From assembly GCA_018398805.1 (NCBI GenBank), contig JAGFBZ010000814.1:4734001-4798000 (forward strand): a stretch of DNA of 64,000 nucleotides, written 5' to 3'. Made by a program: the position numbers and the translations under genes. The notes under the pieces were generated by a model, which saw only the letters and a program-made list of their open reading frames with translations, had not been told where the DNA came from and searched no databases. This stretch comes from Hirundichthys speculiger. Its lineage: Eukaryota; Chordata; Actinopteri; Beloniformes; Exocoetidae. This document shows positions 35,559 to 47,924 of this stretch, piece by piece (position 1 is the first letter of the stretch; each line of letters opens with the position of its first letter).

Positions 35559-38500
35559 GTAGGAGCCACGAGCGCTGTCGCGTTTTACGTGTACTGACTT
35601 GTGATTTCATCTTTAGGCTGTGCTCTCCACAAAAAAAAAAAAAAAAAGAAAAAAGAAAAAGAAAAAAGAAAGGGAAAAAAGTCTGTAGCGCAGGATACAT
35701 GTGTGCAGACAGCGAGGAGTTGCATAACGGTTCAGCCGGGGTTGTTCACTGCTCTGATCAAGACTCACACAGAACCTGAACAAACTGCGTTTTAAAACTT
35801 CTGCTACAAGAGCTGTTCATCTTTTTCATTAAAGAGGTATTAGATTGTCGGTACTATTGTTTGAAAAACGTATTCATGTTTTATTGATCTTTTCATTTTT
35901 AATCTTTAAACCAGATTTTTTTGTTTTTTTGTAGTATTATAATACAAGTTTGTGAACACAGCCGAGGTGCGTCACTGCAATTTAACCCTATATGCTGCAT
36001 GTAGCCTCTATCTTTAAAGAGCAAATGTTTGTGAGAGTTTTCAGGTCTGGTTCTCTTTCCTTTGAAGTGATATATATATATATATATATATATATAGACT
36101 GTAAATTACACTTTGAGAGCCACACTCCTGCACCTACACAGGACTTTAAAAAAAGACTGGAGATGATTAAGGTTTAATACTTGGTGACCTAAAAAAAAAA
36201 AAAACCTAAAATAATACCATTTATGTCACCTCATCATATTTCAAAGCTGCTGCTCCTGATAATTTACTTCTACCATGCCCAGGTAAACTTTCTGATCCTC
36301 TGGAGATATAGCACTTTGTCTTATTTGCTTGGCTTGTTCAAATACAGTATTAGCTGTACTCCGCCATGTGCACCCGAGACCAGTGAGTTCAGCTTGAAGG
36401 CATCGCTGAGGAGAGAAGTCACTCAGTGTTTTAAAAACAGTGGTTGCTACAGTTATTGGCCCAAGCCTGGGAAGATATTTTGTATCTCTGAAAACATTCG
36501 AAACAGGGATCCACTTATCTGTGATGTCTGCATAACTACATTTCCTAATTTTTAATTTTTTTTTTTGTCTTCCCTTGTCTTTATCTTCGTACTCTGTAAA
36601 TGTGGAAAACACGGTGCTTGTGGGGATGATCTGACAGAGTTGACATCAGTTCCTCGACTCAAGCCCACTCCTCTGTGTTTTTCTATCAGCTGTGGAATTT
36701 GAACCATTCTTCCTTTGGGGTGAGGCCCATTCCTCTGTCTGCCCCTGCTCAGAGGAGTGCGTTGTCTTGGAGAAGCCTACGGGTTTGTGAGTGTGTGTGT
36801 GTGTGTGTGTGGATGGATGGGTGGGTGGGTATAACTGGGGCTTTCCAGTAGAGTTACACACCAAGCATTTCTGGCTGCGGCAAGGCCGAGTAGTGGGCCA
36901 AGTCTACACAGCTGGGAGTCATGGAAGAAGCAGCGTCTTTGTGTGAGCTATGTAATGTCCCACACACATGCACGGTCTCACACACAGACACACAGACATA
37001 CACTAACATGCAAGGTCTTCACTCCTCAGCTGCCTGCAGAATGGCTGGGAGCAGTTTAGATGTGTGTGTATGGGCAGGGCAGCTTGTGTTATTCGTGTGG
37101 GCATGCATTTATATCTGGATGTGTGTATGCATAGATGGAGAGTGTAATCTGAAGAAAGAAACCCTTCAGACTCATGCACAGACACACACACACGTGTCAT
37201 TTAAAAGATTTGCACACTGAAGAGGCAAAAAAAAAAGAAATAACAGACTTGCAGTCATTACACAATAGTAGCTGAGATAAAAAAAAAAAAGATGACGGGA
37301 TTGTACTTGGGACAGTCTTAGCTGTTTCTTTTAAAAAACTGGAGCAAAGAATGTGTATGCAAGCGCAGAAAGCCGAGCATGTCAGGCTGGAGTAAGAAAA
37401 CAGGCTCTGTGTGCTAAGAGAAGATGAGAGGAGAAGAGAAGCAGACTGTTTAAAAACAAATGAGAGATAAATTGAGCTGCGCAGAGTAGAAGAAAGAGAG
37501 GAGAAAGGAGTGCAGAATTTGAGAACCACAGAAGAGTTTTGGCTAAGGGAAAATTGGAGTTGAGGTTGACTGTGGTACGGAGAAGGAGAGACTGGGAGAG
37601 AGTGTGCCCGACTGGATATAAATGCAGACACGATAGGTCAAACAAAACATGTTGCTTGAACCTTCTTCTTTATTTCTTTTCACTTCTTCTTCTTCCGGTA
37701 ATTGGTCAAACAGATTGCAAAGAAAGGATTGAAGAAAATAAGATCAAAATAGACACAGCGATCTGGCCAGGAGTGAAGAAAGAGCTCAGCTGGCCTCTTT
37801 GGTTTTCTTTGAAAAAAGAAAACAAATCCTCAATTCTTTCAAAACTGATTCCAGATGTGAAACTATAAACATCTGTCTCAGTTTCCTCTTAGGTGGTAAT
37901 CTGCTGTCCCGTGTCAGTAGCAGTCTCTGTTTTCACTTTGTGTGACAGCGGTTAGCTCCGAATGTCTGCAGCTCATCGCAATTACAAAACCAAACAAATT
38001 TCACCTATTAGACACCTCAATAATCACTAATAACACAAAATCAAACGCAGACTGTTTACCTGCTGGATTTCTAAAAAAAACATTCCCCGACTCTACATAT
38101 TTCATGAGTTTGTGAGTGAATTAAATAAATCCCACCTCCCAGCAGACAGCCCAGGTGTGAGGAAATGAGTTGTTTCTGTGGTGAGAGGCGTGGATAAGAA
38201 GGTGTTGTATTATGGGCAAGGACAGGGCAGGGCAGGGACACAACAAGTGGGTAAGAGGTGATAAGAAATGCCATTTGTGTGAGAGTAGGTGTCTTCATCC
38301 AGCCATAAATGCTCAAACAGCTCCAGGCTGGAATGAGGCCAGGATCTGACAGGGGTTTGTGTAATGATGTCCAGGATGACCGCACTGATCAGGAGAAATA
38401 TTACACAACATCACTGTTGACACAATATAATCAGTGACTTCCAGGCCCAAAGTTGCTTTTCTTTTGCGTTGTTTTTTTTGTGCTTAACGCTCATAGTGCT

Positions 38501-41500
38501 TGTAGATTGTAATTACAAAACAATTTCACATTTTGAACATTTATTTCAAATACATGTTTCAGTTTATTTTTCCCAGATTCATTGCAATTTAATGTGCACC
38601 ACAATCTGCAGGAAAGTCTGAATGGACACATTTTCTGTATGACTTCTAGATGACAGGTCACAATATGGGTTGAGTATGGTCAGGTTCAGCTGAAATTACA
38701 GCTGAAGAGGAACTCTTGGATGGTGAACTGATATTAAAACAGCCATTTGACTTCAGCAACTGTGGCTCTAAAATTTTAGGCTTGAAGTCATATTCTATGA
38801 AATGCAAAGAGATACTTTTAATCATTATTTATCATGACCTGATGCAATATATGTGTGGTTTACCTACCAAACCTGTAACAACACGTATGTTGCATCTGCA
38901 TTTTCAAGCAAAGCACAGCGCAAAGTTAGTAACTTACAATAAAATAAAATTTTATTGGGAAGGTACAAGTTTTCCTGAAACCCTCACGTCTTTGATAGCT
39001 TTTTAAAATGAAGCCTTAGGTCCAAAGGTTTTAAAGCTTGTAAAGATCGCTACTTCTATTTTTCTACTTCACCAGCACCTTTTGTAGGTACAACTATATG
39101 CACCTATAGTACATACAGCACATATTTATTTATATTATAAATCAAGCCTTCATTATGAGTGCAGACATTTAGATATCACTCTTGATTTTTTGGTTTCTCT
39201 AGATATGTTACTCTTTGTATCATATTATACTCTGTCTATTTTGGTTGTGTTAGTGTTTCAGTTTGCATGCGTGACTGTATGTGTGCTCAGGGAAGGATTG
39301 TGTGTTATGCCTCCAAGTATACTCATGTTTTTGTTTATGTGATTCTGTGTGTCATGGCAGTGCAGCTACATTACTATAACAAACATATCCTCCTGTCCGT
39401 GTCCGTCTGTGATTTATTCATGCGTATTTTCGAATGTGTGCGACTCTCTATGAAAATTGATCTGAGCACGTCTCTGTTTTTAGCATCTGCTCCTCTCATT
39501 TGCAGTAGAAGCTGAACCCTTGGGTGAATTGGCTCCAACGTCATATGATTGAGAAAATGCCAACTTGGTATCCAAGTATGTGTGTTCTGAAATCACAGAC
39601 TGCATTTCACGTCAAAGGCTTTTATAGTAGAAGTTGTGTGTGTGAGATGTGGGTTACTCTGTACGTGCAGTTGGACAGGTGTGGTTGGCTTCTTGCATTC
39701 CCCACAGAACCTTGGGGGCCAAACTCTCTATACTTAATCTGTTTGTGTGTTGCATCTGGAAATCTGAGAGGTGCCACTGCATGCTTGATGTCACGCAGAC
39801 ATTTGGCTTCAAGTGGCTGCTTATGTTGATTAGGTGTAATAATTGGTCAATTTCTTGAGTCACTCTTTCCATGCTCCCTTACAATGCACAATGACTCATG
39901 AAAGATGCATTTGAGCTCAAAACAAACCCTTCATACCCATGTGAAGACATAAACACATTGACACATGCATGGACTCTCACTGTGCATTGGATCTAGGCTT
40001 TACTAATAGCTGGAGGCTTAGAAGGAAACACCCAAGGGTGTCATTCCTGCTAATCAGGGTCAAACTCTTTTCAGTGTTGGCCAATCCACTCATGTAACAA
40101 CAGGATTTCGATGTGTAATTGTGTCTGTGCTCATGTACCTATAAATACTGACTTGTTAAGGTGTTTCCCTTCGTTGCTATTTTGATACATTACTGGGACT
40201 GCCCCTTTTTTTTTTTTTTTTTACAGTTTTAGGAGGCTGATGCAACCTGACTGACACCCTCTTATCTGTTTTTCAGCTTCTCTTTTTCACGCAGCAGAAT
40301 GAATGAGTCAGAAGTGGTAACTGATGGTAACTAACTGATGACCCCAGTCAGTGTTTGTCCGGCTCCAGCCTCTGTACTTTGTTCTCAGTTTAAACTCTGA
40401 AGCCAACTCACGACATATGGAGACTGGTCAGATGTGTTCAGTTTGGATCAATTGCTAGCTTTGTTATACTTAAGGGAATTTTTTTTAAAAGAGAGAGAAA
40501 GCAGAAATATAATAAAACACGGACGCAAAATGACAAGGAATAGGGATAAAAGAATGGATTTCAAAATTCCATTTTTGAACTGAATTTTTGTAAATATAAA
40601 AAAGTTCAGAAGGTGACACAAAAGGTTGTGAAAAATTATCAGGAGGGGTCTTCTAAGGAAAGACAATTTTGACATTATTATACTGCCTCTCTTTGTTTGT
40701 CTATCTGTGTCTCCTGCTGGAATACATTTCTCTCATTTCAGCATAAATATTTGATAAAGATCACATTATGTTTCCTGTTTAATATCAAAGGAGACTTAAT
40801 ACCAGTGCGTTTTGACAATAACAGATGTCAAATTATGCAGAAATATTGACTTCTTTTGTCCTCTCAAGCTCCATTATGGCTGTAAATATTTTCTAGCAAA
40901 CTGTCATTTATTTTCACTATGAAAGAGTGATCAGACATACAGAAGGGTTCAGTGTATAAAACTAAACTTTAAACACTGAAAAGCTGTGAGTATACTGGAC
41001 ATTTTATATTTTCATTGAAACAAGATAAGCAGTGATCAAAAGTAATGTCCAAAAAAGCTTCTACCCTCTTGCCCCTTACCTTTCTTCAAACGATTGAAAC
41101 CTGTGAGGCCGTGCTGCCGCTTGGCATATAAATGACATGTGGTCACAGTGTGCGGTGATTATTACATGCTGTTTGTGTACCAGGCCACAGCGCAGCAGTG
41201 CGGAAATAACTAAAGACTAGTATAGATTTTTCCATCTCACTGTTTGCAGGATATCTACTGTGCATAGTGTATCAGCTCTGTGTGTGTGTGCGTATTTACT
41301 GTCTTGTTCAGTGACAATAACATAATTGGCAGTGCATAATGTGTATTACAGCAGATTCAAGCAGAGGGCATTGCATTTCATCACTATTTGATGAAAAAAA
41401 ATTTACCTCTCTGTTTGGTAATTTTTGAGTTTTCAGGCTGGTGGAAGGATTACATGGTTCTTCATTCCCTGGGAAAATCATAGGATTATAAAATACACTC

Positions 41501-42640
41501 AAAGCCCCATTGAATAATATTTAAAATGCACTGCTTTTGAGACAAATGCTTTTCATTTTACAACAACTTTGTTTTTGTTTTCCTAAGCGGAATACAATAT
41601 AAGGAACTCAACAGACCATCCAGGGTATTTGAAGTAAACATGACGAACAACCTTCCTGTTATGTCTTGGCTCTTTCTAAAGTGGTTCATTTGTGTATTTA
41701 TGTCTCCGTCTGTGTTATTTTTGCTTTTTACACTCTTATACCCCCTCACCTTTGTTTTCTGCTTTCTTTTATTTTGCTGTATCTGTGAGCAACAGTATAT
41801 TTCAAACAGAGACATATGGGTGCTGGATTTGCATGACTGCAGTCTAGATATGCAAATTGGTTTCCAAAAAAAGCTATGATGTTTAAGGTTTAGAATTGAC
41901 TATTTCATTTCCCAATAAATAAGGCTTTCTTTGAAAAATACTTTGTCTAACATGACACACCTATTGCCAGCTAGAGCTTTTGTTTAAGTAGCCACTTCAG
42001 CAGCTCAGACACATGCTCTCCGGCACAGGAACATCTAGTTTTTCATCATATGACCCTTTTTAAAATATTGTAAATAACCTATTCTGCATTTATTTATTAC
42101 TTATGCATTTTTCCAACTTTCTCAAAATTAAGTATTTGCTAAGGATTGCTTAGTTTTGTTTTAAACATACAAGATATTTTGAAGTTGACTTCTCCAGAGA
42201 GTACCAGCAAGTGCCGTTGACCCTGAATAAAAAGAAGTGGCTATAGATGGATAGATGGCTGGATTGATGGATGGATGGATGGATAAAAAGGCCTGAAAAT
42301 TAAAAACTATTTGATTTAACTGTTCAACTGATCAACAGAGAACTGGCTTTGTTTTAAGCAATTCAAACCAAAATGAGCAGGAACCACTGATATACAGTGC
42401 TGCACAGGGTCAATGTACTATGTGCTGTGTGTTCTTGACATGGTCAAAGCTCTGCTTTTCTCTGCCGCAGTCAAGTTTAGAGGTGTTTTTCTTGGATTCC
42501 CTCTATGTTTAATCAGGCTGTTTTGAGAGTAATGACTGACCTATCCTGAAACTAGATATATTGCCCTTTTCAAAGCTTTTGCATTTCCTTTACCCGAAGA
42601 CTTCCTCAAGGTGACAGTCAATCTGGTCTGCCCTTTGCAA
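35559..42640. other. Probable rhobtb2 leader intron, no coding exon recognised
   Basis: Contains an A-rich run at 35631-35680, a (TA)n at 36069-36095, a (TG)n at 36789-36811, CA-rich words near 37000-37200, and a (GGAT)n near 42255-42280. Otherwise unique-looking. Open frames up to 144 codons (37197-37631, minus strand) are compositionally biased and lack any recognised domain. A small acceptor-donor pair near 40276-40317 was noted but not called. Confidence 0.5.
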
Positions 42641-42649
42641 CATTTCACT

Positions 42650-42825
42650 TTATTTATTATATATATTTTGGAGACTACTGGCCTTTATTAACAGTAAAGA
42701 GGAGACAGGAAACTGGGGAAGACATGCAGCAAAGGGCTGCAGGGAGGGAGATGAACCTGTGACAACTGCACGTCCATGGATGGGCTGCTTGCTTAAATCA
42801 CTGGGCTATGCAGTGGGCCTTATTA
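42650..42825. repeat. Dispersed fish repeat, possibly SINE-related
   Basis: The order TTTATTAACAGTAAAGAGGA, GACAGGAAACTGGGGAAGAC, ATGCAGCAAAGGGCTGCAGG, GATGAACCTGTGAC and GGGCTATGCAGTGGGCC is typical of an abundant repeat in fish introns. The short GAACCTGTGAC motif resembles an RNA polymerase III B-box, but this is weak. Class uncertain. Confidence 0.45.
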
Positions 42826-42840
42826 TACATCTGCTTTTTA

Positions 42841-44795
42841 CAGTACCTTGTGAAAGTATTTGGCCCCTTGAACTTTTCAACCTTTTGCCACATTTCAGGC
42901 CTCAAACATAAACATATAAAATTTTAATTTTTTTAACTTTCTTTTTATTGTTTTTCTTTAGCAGTGTATAAACAATACACAAACATTTGAAAAAGAACAT
43001 GTTGGATCACCATGTTTCTATAATTTTAATGTCAATACACTGATCCTTGTCCTGTCGTTTTTATATACTCAGTCCTTTCCTCCCATTTCCGGCTGCATTG
43101 GTCCTCTTGAGTTCGTATTTTATGAGTCAATTGCTCCATAGTGTGTATTTCATCCATAATTTTCCTCCAGTCCTCCTGTGTTGGTGAGTCTGCCTTGTAC
43201 CACTTTCTTGTGATTGCCTTTTTACAAACTACTAACATCATTTTCAATATATATCTATCATCTTTCAGCACATTTCCAGGAAAAATGCCAAGCTATAATA
43301 GCGTACAAGACTTACACACATCACAACCCAAAACTCTACTAATAATTAAATGGATATCATCCCAAAATGTTGTGATCTTAGGACAGAGCCAGAATATATG
43401 CGAATGATCCACATTAACATCTCCACAACTTCTCCAACATGGTTGTTCCAGTGAAGTACATTTATTCCTAATTTTGGGCATTATATAGAATCTCATTAAA
43501 TTTTTCCAGCAATGTAATCTCCAACTTTGTGAAGATGTAGTTGATTGCTGTGTTTTCCAAACATGTGACCATTCATCATCAGATATGTTCACACCTGTCG
43601 TTGTAATCCCTTTTGTCTCCATTATTTGTCCATAAATTGTAGAGATTATTCTGAATTTCTTTGCGTTGTAGACTTCAATTATGGTTTTGACTATTGAATT
43701 CTTATCCAGATTTACACAGTGTTTTATTTCTTTGTTGAAGTGCCTTAACTGTAAATATCTGAAATGGTCTTGGTTACTTAAGTCATTATTTTTGTTTAAT
43801 CCCCTGGAAGATCATGAAGTTTCCATTTTTAATTGCTGTACATATTGCTGTTAATCCATTTGGAATCCATTGTTTGAATCTCTGGTCAAGAGAAATAGAA
43901 TAAAACCCTTGTCATAAGCTATCCATCGAAGCAGTCTAAGCTCTTCCTCCAGTTTATATTTTCGTACCAGGTTAAACCATAATTTTAATGTAAACCGAGT
44001 GACTGTATTTACCTGATTAATAACACTCATTGTTTCTTCTCTGTCTCCAATAAGACTTTGAATTTCTCTTTCTTGCACCAGTTTTTCTAAATTTTTCCAT
44101 TTGGCTACATAATCTTTGTCACACCAACAAATTTTATATCTGATTTGTGCAGCATGAAAATATCCTTTAAGATTTGGCAGTGCCATACCCCCCTTATCCT
44201 TTCCTAATCTGTAGTGTTTCGAAGTTTGATTCTCGGTCTATGTCCGTTCCATATAAACCTTGAAATAATTTTGTCCCATAGTCTAAATTGTTTTTCAGGT
44301 ATCTCAATGGGTAGTGATTAAAACAGGTAAAGACGTAAACCAATATCTAGTGGAAGGATAGTCCGCCTGTCCAAATCATTCTTAATTTGCTTATCCAATT
44401 TGATATAATTAGCTTCATATAAATCGAAAGAGGAATGGAAATGTATTGGATATTTTAAACTTTTTTAACAAAAAAAAAAACTGAAAAGTGGGGTGTGCAA
44501 TATTATTCGGCCAATTTACTTTCAGTGCAGCAAACTGACTCCAGTTGTCCAGTGAGGATCTCTGAATGATCCAATGTTGTCCTAAATGACTGATGATGAT
44601 CAATAGAATCCACCTGTGTGTAATCAAGTCTCCGTATAAATGCACCTGCTCTGTGATCGTCTCAGGGTTCTGGTTAAAGCGCAGAGAGCATCATGAAGAC
44701 CAAGGAACACACCAGGCAGGTCTCAGATACTGTTGTGGAGAAGTTTAAAGCCTGATTTGGATACAATTAGATTTCCCAAGCTTTAAACATCTTGG
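42841..44795 (+). mobile_element. Tc1-like transposon, 3'-truncated, split by an L1-like insertion
   Basis: The left end CAGTACCTTGTGAAAGTATT leads into TTTGGCCCCTTGAACTTTTC, typical of a fish Tc1-like family. After the L1-like insertion the element resumes near 44431 with GGAAATGTATTGGATATTTT and runs through AGAGAGCATCATGAAGACCA, the start of its transposase, with helix-turn-helix coding text to about 44790. It then breaks off and no right-hand inverted repeat is seen. Confidence 0.75.
42931..44430 (-). mobile_element. L1-like LINE fragment (ORF2 C-terminal part), 5'-truncated
   Basis: Minus-strand frames at 43851-44186 (MALPNLKGYFHAAQIRYKIC, then WCDKDY), 43293-43622 (WLCPKITTFWDDIH) and 43032-43271 (ITRKWYKADSPTQEDWRKIM) are in the right order for the C-terminal end of an L1-clade ORF2. 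T-rich sequence at the low-coordinate end (42925-42960) fits a poly(A) tail read on the minus strand. Frames are interrupted. It is inserted in a Tc1-like element. Target duplication not resolved. Confidence 0.8.
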
Positions 44796-45379
44796 AACAA
44801 AATAGTATATTTCCCTTATTTTTGATACATCTGTCTTATATATATTAAATCCAGAGTGTGAGTTCAGAGGGAGTGTTTACACTCCCAACATTACTGGAGG
44901 TAGCGGTGAAGTGTGCCAATGGACCACCTATTCACAGATTAGATATTTTTGTTTATTACCCATTGAGTTGCCATGAATGTGATGGTCAATAAATCTCTTA
45001 AATGTAGTGTACAATGTGCATGACAACAGCCATGATGGCAAGATTTCTGCAGTTAAATAGTGCCAAATGATCAACTGGGACAATTGAGGCATTCATAGAT
45101 AGTAATTTTAAATAGTAACTCTTAAGAAAAAAAACAAAAAAACTGTTTGCATTTTATTGTGCAATGCATTTTTGTTGTGCTTGATCAGAAATGATCTTTG
45201 AGCTGCCTAAAAAGTTTTCGCTAAACAGAATTTAATAAACTTAAACAGACATTGATTAACACCTACCTATGGCCTTTGTTTAGACAAGTGCCAAGACAGA
45301 TTAAAAAAAAAAAAATTAAATCCATCCACCCATACGTCCATACATCCATCGATAGCTTCCTCTTATCTGAGTTTGGGTT

Positions 45380-45690
45380 GCTGGGGCAACGGCCTAAACA
45401 AAGAGGCACCGCTCACCCTCTTACCCAGCCACTTCCTCCAGCTCTTCCAGGGAATTACCAAGGTGTTTTCAAGCCAGCCAGAGGGTTTCTGCCTAGTTGG
45501 ACACGTCCACAACACCTCCCCAAGGAGGCGCGCAGGGAGCATCCTAATCAGATGCCCGAGCCACCTCAACTAGCTCCTCTCAGTTTGGAGGAGCAGCAGC
45601 TCTGTTTTGAGTCTCTCCTGAATGATGAAGATTCTCACCCTGTCTCTGAAGGAGAGTCCCTCACTCCTGGGTCCTGCTTAGTGTAGAAGT
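45380..45690 (-). mobile_element. RTE/Rex-type LINE 3' fragment
   Basis: The minus-strand frame at 45363-45569 starts MRWLGHLIRMLPARLLGEVL, and the plus strand carries GAGCATCCTAATCAGATGCC and CGAGCCACCTCAACTAGCTC. Both are familiar from the 3' coding end of an RTE/Rex-like LINE in fish. It is a short, 5'-truncated, degenerate copy. The exact family is uncertain. Confidence 0.65.
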
Positions 45691-46481
45691 GCTGCAGTCT
45701 GGCTTTGCTGCAGGTTTCCAGTGCGACCTCAGACCCTACAGGGAAATGTCATAAGCAGAGTGGCCTCCAAGTGCTGCCTGCTTTTCTTGTTTTGTGAGAT
45801 TACGATTTTCCCTGAAGGTTTTGAGTTCACTTTTAGTCACGAAATAATCTGCTTGTTTCTCACTATATATTGTTATTTCTGCTGTTATCCTTCTAAAAAA
45901 AGATGAGTGGTGTCAAATATAGTGTGTTTCGACTTCGTAAATGAAACGAAAAAAATCTTAAAAATCTCTCCTGAGACCCTGTGAATTGTTCACCCAGGAC
46001 CTCCACAGGTTAATGTAATGTTGATGTATGAGTCGAAGCTCACTTGTGGTATTTTCTCTTGAAAATTGACCAGATTCTCTATGATTTTCTTGTGTTTGAC
46101 TTCCAGCCAGTGTGATCTGCCACGTTTACACTGACTCGGCTTCGCCGAGGCCGAGTGCCAAAATAGACTTGTCACATATCTTTAGTGGACCAGAGCAGGC
46201 ATTTGTTTTTGGGATGCTTCTTAAACCTTACCGCAGTGCTTCCAGTGGAGCAACTGTCATTGACTGGAATTACTGTGATTCACAGTATATAGCTCCTTCT
46301 AGTGAAATCCAGGTTTCCTGTAGATACAGAATAAAGTGGGTTGGTTATCCTTACTTTTTAAATGTAAATGATTAGAAAATCTATCTCTTGCTTAACACAC
46401 TTTTTCAACAGTGTTGCAGAACATGTGTGTTCACTTTCCAGCAACTGTCATAGCCTCATCAAGCACAAGAATGAAGACATT

Positions 46482-46519
46482 AATTTTTTATGTGTTAAAT
46501 AATTTTTTATGTGTTAAAT
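46482..46519. repeat. Tandem 19-bp direct duplication
   Basis: AATTTTTTATGTGTTAAAT occurs twice back to back at 46482-46500 and 46501-46519, exact by eye. It is a young local duplication with no evident gene context. Confidence 0.85.
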
Positions 46520-46581
46520 AATTGCTCACTTGCCAGTGAATCATGAGCTTGCAGCTTTCTAGATAAGTCTGGATGACTTAT

Positions 46582-46611
46582 TTGAATAATCACCTCCTGG
46601 TGATTATTCAA
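46582..46611. repeat. Perfect 13-bp-arm hairpin
   Basis: TTGAATAATCACC (46582-46594), spacer TCCT, then GGTGATTATTCAA (46599-46611). A second small inverted repeat (GATTAGAC near 46664 with GTCTAATC near 46689) follows within 100 bp. No transcript context is visible. Confidence 0.9.
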
Positions 46612-47811
46612 TCAAATCCACTCAAAGGCTACTCATAGTTTGAGAGGTGAGGGTTCAATAGACGATTAGACTTAGTCCTAGTCCTAGTTGTCTAATCCTT
46701 TGAACACTAGAGATATATGGGTTCATCAAACTAAACTACTCATTCACTAAACACGGACGTGTACAGGGCTTGTGTCAAACATACACAATTTTTTCATGTT
46801 TTTAAAATATTCAATTATGTTTTGAAATTTGCTCTTGAAAATACATAGCCATAAAAATATCTGGTCTGTATCAGTCCTAAAACACTGAAACAATGTTGAA
46901 AGTATATCTATGTGTGTCTGTTGCTCAGGTGGATATTAAACTTGTTCAACACATTACATAGCAGAAATGTTTGATATAAACTGTATTGCAATGTATAAAC
47001 CCTGATCTGATTCTGGATTCTGTTCTGGATTCTCCAACCTCAGGTCTCCTCTTAGTGAAATAATACAGACCTGGACAGCATTCATATCTTAAACAGATTG
47101 ATTTAAATAAGGATCACTGGTCTGTTTCAGAAGTCCATGTTCTCAAAGGTGCAGAGCTGGTGACAGTGGTTTCCTTACTAACCTTAAATTGGCCGTCAGC
47201 CTCCAAGCTTTCACCCAGCATCGTTATTCACTTACTTCCTGGTTTTCCCTCCTCATTCCCTCATTTGTCCTTAATCTCACTCTACACACTGATTCTTACA
47301 TCCATCTTGAGGTCATTGCCAACCAGGCCCTGGTTTAAGTACTTCATCTCATTTCTATAAAGGCCTAACGCCTTCACAACCGATGAATCCACCAAAAACC
47401 TAAATGGCTCAGCACTCGCTCCCCCAATGATCTTTCCCTTGACTAGAGGATAATCTGTGCCCCCGGCACATATGTCTCCTTATTAGTCAGTCACTTACTG
47501 GGGTATTTACAGAATCTGGTTTCCTACCAGTATTATTAGAGAACCTCTAATAAAGGAAGAGAAGCTCTTCAGGTTGTAAAAATATGTTCAGGTTCATTTT
47601 GAGATCTTGGAGAAGCACCTGAAGAGAGTCTTTAAAAATTAGTGCTGTCACTTGACAGCAATAGCTTAAGAAGGATCTCTACTGACCTGTGTGTGTCTGT
47701 GTCCAGATGTCAATGTGCAAGGTTGTTTGTTTGTGTGTACATGTTTTTGCGTGCATTTTAGAATTGTGTAACTGCAGGGGGTAATCGGGACTGTGAGAGC
47801 CTATCTCTCTC

Positions 47812-47862
47812 TACACACACACACACACACACACACATACATACACACACACACACCATACA

Positions 47863-47921
<59 letters not shown>
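47812..47921. repeat. (CA)n and (TA)n compound microsatellite
   Basis: CA repeats with CATA interruptions at 47812-47868, followed by about 50 bp of TA. It lies in the probable rhobtb2 leader intron. Confidence 0.97.

Positions 47922-47924
<3 letters not shown>

Noticed and set aside
37197..37631. 144-codon minus-strand open frame, rich in Ser, Leu and Phe
   Set aside because: Antisense of purine-rich low-complexity DNA with no recognised homologue.
40276..40317. Possible small leader exon (TTTTTCAG acceptor, GTAACTG donor)
   Set aside because: Splice sites this good occur by chance in tens of kilobases and nothing else supports an exon.
45252..45686. 144-codon plus-strand open frame
   Set aside because: Most of it is the antisense of an RTE/Rex-like LINE fragment.
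46112..46375. 87-codon plus-strand open frame
   Set aside because: No splice support and no recognised domain; length is within chance for this window.
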